From: Cristatella mucedo
Lineage: Eukaryota; Bryozoa; Phylactolaemata; Cristatellidae
DNA length: 37,500 nucleotides
Direction of reading: 5' to 3'
Assembly: GCA_009760855.2 (NCBI GenBank)
Contig: WPIO01000130.1
Coordinates: 200,001 to 237,500, forward strand
The notes below the pieces were generated by a model. The model did not search any database. It was not told where the DNA came from and was given only the letters and a program-made list of their open reading frames with translations. How positions within the stretch are numbered: the first letter of the stretch is position 1; every line of letters starts with the position of its first letter. Below, piece after piece: positions 33,201-37,500 of this stretch. A program made the translations under genes and the position numbers.

Positions 33201-33690
33201 GGCGACGGAACGGCGGCGGGCGCGGGGGGGGGGTGAGGCGAGAAGCCGCGCTCAAGTAATGGCGCGGGCCGAGGGAAGAGAAACGCAATGGCAACTACTG
33301 GGCCCGCAGATGAGCTACGCCACGGAGTTAAAAGGACGCGAACTTCTAATCAGGCTAGCAACGCATTAGGGGTGAACACAAAACGCTAATCGTCCGATTA
33401 TTCCATATGCACTTCACTGTTTCCTTGACTAAATGCCCGACAATGTGATTGCTAAATTCCCCATTGCCCGACAAACCGCTGAGCGCTCGCCTTGCCGGTT
33501 GGCGGTGTACGCTGGCAGCGGATGCGCATGGCTCTCCGGGTAAAGCCGGTTAGTGCGCAGGCACGTAGCTGAAATACGTCTAAGCGTACGACTAACGCTC
33601 AATGCAGCTTACCTTTAGGGATGTAGAAAAGCTTCTACCGGCAACAGACAGACCAGCTACTTTACAGGGACCAAGCAAAACGGAAAACAT
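27290..33690 (-). CDS. MDH2: mitochondrial malate dehydrogenase, 8 coding exons, complete
   Basis: Catalyses malate + NAD+ to oxaloacetate + NADH in the matrix (TCA cycle, malate-aspartate shuttle). Exons by position (read high to low): 33690-33613, 33157-32902, 32111-32002, 31228-31103, 30983-30879, 27888-27817, 27695-27543, 27427-27290. Together 1,038 nt, 345 residues plus TGA; all introns GT-AG, phases 0,1,0,0,0,0,0. Residues 1-26 form a presequence ([10 protein letters not shown]...GRSFSTSLK) rich in basic and hydroxylated residues and lacking acidic ones. The Rossmann loop GAAGGIG is 36-42, the NAD-binding Asp is D62 (SLYD), and the substrate arginines lie in VPRKPGMTRDD (R109, R115). 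D178 and R181 are in [11 protein letters not shown] and the catalytic His is H205 in VPVIGGHSG. Length is close to the animal family norm. All catalytic residues are kept, so the gene is probably functional. It shares a promoter region with STYXL1. Confidence 0.97.
29507..30445 (-). mobile_element. LINE 3' fragment in MDH2 intron 5
   Basis: A minus-strand (same strand as MDH2) CR1/L2-type LINE copy. It encodes '[13 protein letters not shown]', '[14 protein letters not shown]' and '[16 protein letters not shown]', then '[20 protein letters not shown]' with frameshifts. A 3' UTR follows and ends at 29507 in the hairpin plus (TTA)n tail. It accounts for nearly a third of the 2,990-bp intron and is the reference copy for the fragments elsewhere in the window. 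Confidence 0.8.
30981..30986 (-). other. tandem NAGNAG splice acceptor of MDH2 exon 5
   Basis: On the minus strand intron 4 ends in ...tttttagcag followed by TTGGACGTG. Both TAG and CAG are usable acceptors three bases apart. The upstream site keeps a Gln (K-Q-L-D) and matches the residue count of other animal MDH2 proteins in this loop; the downstream site would drop it. Confidence 0.6.
32263..32335 (-). mobile_element. solitary LINE tail in MDH2 intron 2
   Basis: 'aataagaataataacaatat' leads into 'ttcagagaacttgacctatt' and 'tctaggcactttacatatgt', the reverse complement of the LINE 3' tail hairpin. No LINE body remains. Confidence 0.6.
32405..32545 (-). repeat. SINE-A copy in MDH2 intron 2
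   Basis: On the minus strand a tRNA-like head 'agtctaggggtaaggtgctc' precedes a diverged B-box region and 'gcagcaggaaattatggatt', ending 'gcaacagattattaactca'. This parallels the ends of the copies at 78-250 and 25966-26130. Confidence 0.5.
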
Positions 33691-34152
33691 CTTGACTTAA
33701 CCGTTCTGTACGAGTGAATGCCGCAGTAGCACCGACTCAGCCGGCAAGCAAATATGGCAGTAGGATCGCAGTACAAGCTCACCAGATGTCTCAGCTTGGT
33801 TATCGCCGCTAGTGCCACAAAAATTATAGGCAAAAATGTATACGTATATTCGCGTGAATTTGTGTGCTTCAAAAGGCTCAGCTAGGTAAGAAAGTTCGCG
33901 CATCGCCATGGTAACTCTTCCGCCCCTAAAACGCGCCTCCCCTCAGCCTATCTAGTAATTTAAGAAACGCGCCCGTAGGAGCTGCAAAGGCCACCACGAT
34001 AGCATTTGCTGAAAGCCAGCGCATCGAGCCGAGTAGCACTGGGTCGTCTGTTTTCTGGTACGCAGGGTCTGCAGCAAGAAGCTCTCGCTCGGCCCAAGAT
34101 TTGATTGGGACAGGTGCCCGCGCCGGCAGGGCCGGTAGCGATCGAGCTCAGA
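33691..34152. promoter_or_regulatory. shared bidirectional promoter of MDH2 and STYXL1
   Basis: 462 bp separate the divergent start codons. There is no TATA box at a convincing distance from either. Visible elements: an ETS/GABP-type CTTCCG overlapping a GC box CCGCCCC (33917-33926); a CCATGG word near 33907 with cgcgcatcgcc upstream, loosely NRF1/YY1-like; and an inverted CCAAT box (attgg, 34104-34108) 45 bp upstream of the STYXL1 ATG. ETS, GC-box and CCAAT elements are usual in CpG-rich housekeeping and nuclear-mitochondrial promoters. Which of them act is inference. Confidence 0.6.
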
Positions 34153-36417
34153 ATGGTCGGCGGCGATTTCATATCATTCATTGAGTCCACAGAGCTGTAT
34201 AACATACTGAACCAAGCATTCAAGTACTCTTCCTTGAGAGACCCAAACTATCTTCTACTGCTGGGTAAGCGCCGGTGCTCGCGCCGCACTTAAGCTGTAA
34301 GCGGCGGCTTCGCATCGCGACTGGACACCTGCTCCGCATTGTCAATCGGCGGTCGCGAAGAAAGCACGCGATTCTTGCAGATACGAGACAAAAGCATGAG
34401 TATAATGAATCTCATATACTGACTTCTAAGCTTGTGTCCAAGGTAGGTATAGGGCGCGGCTATTTCGCTACGCGCGCCAGCGCTGCAGCTGACTTTTTCG
34501 TCGTAATCGTAGCATCGGCACTTTACAGGATTTGCACGGCGCATTTTTGGTGCCTTACGAAGCCGAGCTCGAGAGCAAGCGATACACGGTGGTGTACGAC
34601 GGCACCACAGACTACGAGCACGGTCGCGGTAGGAGGCCAACGAGCGCCTGCACGAAGCTTTCGTCACCTGTTGTTCTGCTGTTTTGTGGATCGCGTCTTC
34701 GTGACTCTTGATCGCGTTTTTGTTTTATTCCTGCTTATAGCCATGGGATTTTTTCTCTAACCTGCTTTCGATTGCTATTTGTCTCAATGCATGCGGGTGC
34801 TCGGGCACTCGGGCTGCGGAGTGACCGAGTCGACGCTTCGCGGCTTCTCTGTAGAAACGACAGCTTTCTTGTGCGCACAGCTCATGGTGAACATGGGAAG
34901 CAGGAACCCGGTCCGTATTTTAAGAGGAGGTTACGAGAGGTTCTCGGCTCTCTTCCCATTCCTGCGAACGCAGAAGATCCTGTGGCTCCCGCAGGTACGT
35001 AAGTCCCATAATTTAGTCGCATGATGCCGGCTTGAGCTCAGAGCACTTAACCTATGTCGACATCGGTGGATGAGCAGGTTCTTGTCTCTGGTTGGTGAAT
35101 GCGTGCTTCGCTAGTGTTCAGAATAGCATCTCTAATTCAATGGACAGTTCTGTGAAGTTGAGCATCACTAGAAATGAGGCCTGTACACGTAACGCTTGTA
35201 AGTCGGATTACAGTCGCTACTCTTGTTACCGCGTTAGTTGATTGCAGACCTTTACGTAGCTCATGAAGTAGCTGATGGGGCCAATCTCATCAAGCCAGCA
35301 AAGCGCGTTAGCCTTTGCTACTCTATGGATAATCTCGGTAGTCTTACTAATTACTGTCAAACAGGTCTATTGAAGGAGGTTAATGACCTAAATGCCTATA
35401 TGGTCCAGCCTTTCGAGTTTCAAGGATCATTCCATTTTGGCCATTTCCTTGAATATCAGCACTCATGCCGTGGGTTCAAGTCCGTCAATGTATTATTGCT
35501 GATGCGATGGGGTGAAAACTCCTGTGGCCATTCTACTACGATATTAATGAAGCTGCTAAATCGGCTGCTCTTTACTATACTTTTTACTTACAAACGAGTA
35601 CATTATTAACACACCGTGTTAGATATGTATGCATGTATATACATATATGTATATATACGTATATATGTATGTATGTATGTATATACAAATATGTATATAT
35701 ATATATATATAATTCATTTGTATATCACCCACCCTAAGAGAAGTTAATCTCTATCCAGGCACTTCACATATGCCATGGGGTTGGAGCCCACGACGTTGGT
35801 CGTCAAAGGCGAGCAGCTTAAGCCATGGGCCACACAAGGGCAGAGATTACAAAGCTGTAGTCAGATGCCTAGTGATGGCACGTGGCGAAACCTTTAAATT
35901 TCCATCTTGCTGGCATTAATTTTCGGCCGACTCATTGGACAACCGGCCAAAAATTCTGCCATCAGCACGATTCGTAATCATGAGTTCATTATCATTCGAT
36001 TCATAATCATTCGGTGAGGCTTACTAGTCTCAAACAAAAAGTCTGTCACATGTTGCCAAGCGAGTTGTAGCAACAGTAAGTGAAAGAGCCATAATAGACC
36101 AATTTTTCGAGAAAGTATTCTGATTCTTTATTGTCGGGTATTCCTCTTTGCTATTCTGTTATTAGTAAATGCTAGAAGTAGAGCAACAACCACCTGTTTT
36201 CCAGAGGGGTTAACAATGAGCGCTTGCTGCTAACCTTCACTATAAGTTTCAAGTGCCTGATCCTTTAACAGGAGCTGGATGCAATCAAAAGCTATCCATA
36301 CGAGATCATTCCTGGTTTACTTTACCTTGGTGACTGGTGGCAGGGAAACTCGGCACACATATACAAGGATCTCAAGATACGAGGAGCTGTCAATTGCACC
36401 ATAAAGCAGGCTGAACT
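34153..36417 (+). CDS. STYXL1: STYXL1 / MK-STYX pseudophosphatase, first 5 coding exons (3' end outside window)
   Basis: Exons 34153-34264, 34381-34442, 34529-34628, 34822-34994 and 36272-36417 join to 197 codons plus two bases; introns are GT-AG, phases 1,0,1,0. Intron 3 lacks a pyrimidine tract next to its AG, though a long AG-free stretch lies upstream. Start: first ATG of the frame; the preceding frame lacks another ATG. The N-terminus ([20 protein letters not shown], then [19 protein letters not shown]) and 'ILRGGYERF...[12 protein letters not shown]' (124-149) match the rhodanese/CDC25-homology domain of vertebrate MK-STYX closely. The loop after VVYD (79-82) has Asp, not a catalytic Cys. 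From 158 ([17 protein letters not shown]...[12 protein letters not shown]) the phosphatase-like domain begins. The residues that decide pseudophosphatase status lie beyond the window, so the catalytic state here is unseen. In mammals the protein modulates MAPK/stress signalling and binds the mitochondrial phosphatase PTPMT1. Confidence 0.92.
35624..35711 (+). repeat. TATG/TA-rich microsatellite in STYXL1 intron 4
   Basis: An imperfect tatgtatg, tatacata and (ta)n tract that runs directly into the tail of the SINE-B copy at 35709. The A/T tail of the SINE may have seeded it. Confidence 0.9.
35709..35833 (-). repeat. SINE-B copy in STYXL1 intron 4
   Basis: 'ataattcatttgtatatcac', then 'gagaagttaatctctatcca', 'cacttcacatatgccatggg' and a B-box-like GTGGGCTCCAACCCC on the minus strand. 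A shortened tRNA head follows. Antisense to the gene. Confidence 0.65.
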
Positions 36418-37500
36418 GTGAGTGCAGCGTGATCTTTGCACAGCCAGAATGCCACCTGCGATTCTCCTGTTTCGTGCTACTAAATGACCTGCTGCCTATT
36501 TACTTTCATGAGACTCTAATGTATTATTGCTTTTTGTCTGACTGCTGCTAATCTCGTGCAGCACTGAAGTTGGCAACTTGTGGTAAGCAACTACCAGTTG
36601 GTGAATAGAATAGTCGGTGTTTGCTGGATGCAGCCGGGCGGCGCTTGGCTCTGCAGTGCTAGCGCCTAGAACCAGTCCCAGCTGACTGTTGTGCTAGCCC
36701 GACAGACTAGCTGCACCGTGGCTTTTTCTGGGATCGACTGCAAACGTGTGCGGATCCTTAGGGAGGCAACGACAAGATGGATGTTCTGCCTCTTGAAAGA
36801 CAGGCTACCAGGTACCTGTAAAGTGGTGGGCGGTCCAGTATGGGCCAGTTGCGACTGGACTGGCTGAGCAAAGCCAGCCACCACCGAGCATCCTGGCCGA
36901 GTGTGGCATACCGGTGGATGCTGGTGGGCTGCAGCAGTGCTGTAGCTGATGAGTAAGTAGCCTTATCTGCGACATCTAGAGGGTGCCGCACTGTATTGCC
37001 ACGTTTTTGCCCACCCAATTTTGTGCAGCTGCCAATATATATGCACTAGACGGTGTAAGCAGCTGCTGCCCGCAGGATCAAGCCTTTGAACTGAGGCTCC
37101 TGCACTGAGGAGCTCTCTTACGACTGTCGATCCTTGCTCAGCACATCCGAGAACAAAGAGCTTACTTGTACTTGGCCGGATACTAGGACAGCAGAATGTT
37201 GCTTGGTACTGCTACTTGTACCTTCGCGTGACGATCGTTACGACGAGATAAAGAAATCAGCAGACTTTGGGACAGCAGGGGGTGGGTGCTAATGCCTTGG
37301 AATTCCCTTTTTGCCTTCGCTCCACATTCATCGGCTGAACTGTTCGGTAGCCATTCCTCACAGCAGGTGTCGGCAAGGTCGGTGAGCAGCCTCGTCCCCG
37401 ACAGATCTGAGAGCCGAGAGAGAAGCCGGTGTTCTATTGATTGATTGCTGAATCGCCATTTACGAACGGCCGCCAGCTGCAGCTGTCACATTGCTGCTCG
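36418..37500. other. presumed STYXL1 intron 5, nothing else recognised
   Basis: The donor gtgagt at 36418 opens an intron that is not closed by any exon I can recognise before the window ends. The sequence becomes GC-rich from about 36620 and carries short purposeless frames on the minus strand. No DSP signature or repeat family was identified. Confidence 0.5.

Noticed and set aside
34772-34821. Upstream part of the open frame before STYXL1 exon 4 ([11 protein letters not shown])
   Set aside because: Joining exon 3 (phase 1) to the AG at 34820-34821 gives a continuous, alignable protein; the upstream residues are intronic, though the acceptor is unusual.
36562-36582. Possible 21-nt micro-exon of STYXL1 (cag acceptor, gtaagc donor, frame-compatible)
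   Set aside because: The encoded TEVGNL does not resemble the phosphatase-domain sequence expected after VNCTIKQAE in STYXL1, and tiny matches to splice consensus are common by chance.

Overview
This window is nuclear DNA from an animal (metazoan). It holds two recognisable spliced genes with GT-AG introns, embedded in a repeat-rich background of CR1/L2-type LINE relics, tRNA-derived SINEs, long (CT)n/(GA)n/(GT)n microsatellites and minisatellites. There are no operons, rRNA genes or CRISPR arrays. The species cannot be fixed from the sequence. STYXL1 next to MDH2, 86-200 bp introns alongside longer repeat-filled ones, and two abundant SINE families I do not recognise would fit a non-vertebrate animal with a moderately large genome, but this is inference.

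Layout. Positions 1-27,200 contain no gene I can support. They hold two tRNA-type SINE families (called SINE-A and SINE-B here), a 22-bp minisatellite (1229-1346), a GC-rich 20-bp minisatellite (2231-2470), a pyrimidine-rich block (3926-4360), two head-to-head LINE copies (9592-11833), a diverged 163-bp tandem duplication (12127-12438), an apparent 9-bp-TSD inverted-repeat DNA element with a TTTAGGG-like core (13574-14404), a 173-bp tandem repeat (15306-15680), a nearly intact LINE reverse-transcriptase pseudogene on the minus strand (17338-19640), a CpG-rich segment with no visible gene (20690-21060), a 290-bp (CT)n tract (21402-21691) and a Tigger/pogo-like MITE (24329-25106).

Positions 27,290-33,690 (minus strand) encode mitochondrial malate dehydrogenase (MDH2). 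All eight coding exons can be assembled, giving 345 codons from a mitochondrial presequence to the stop. Its 3-kb intron 5 carries a LINE 3' fragment.

Positions 34,153-36,417 (plus strand, running off the right edge) encode the first five coding exons, about 198 residues, of a STYXL1 (MK-STYX) orthologue: a rhodanese/CDC25-homology domain and the start of the dual-specificity-phosphatase-like domain. The two start codons are 462 bp apart, head to head, which implies a shared bidirectional promoter. From general knowledge MDH2 and STYXL1 are also head-to-head neighbours in human, so this looks like a deeply conserved pair linking a TCA-cycle enzyme with a mitochondria-associated pseudophosphatase.

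The most interesting observations are the conserved MDH2/STYXL1 promoter pair, the 9-bp-TSD element with telomere-like core, the two SINE families whose tails resemble those of the local LINEs, and the frame-independent open minisatellites.
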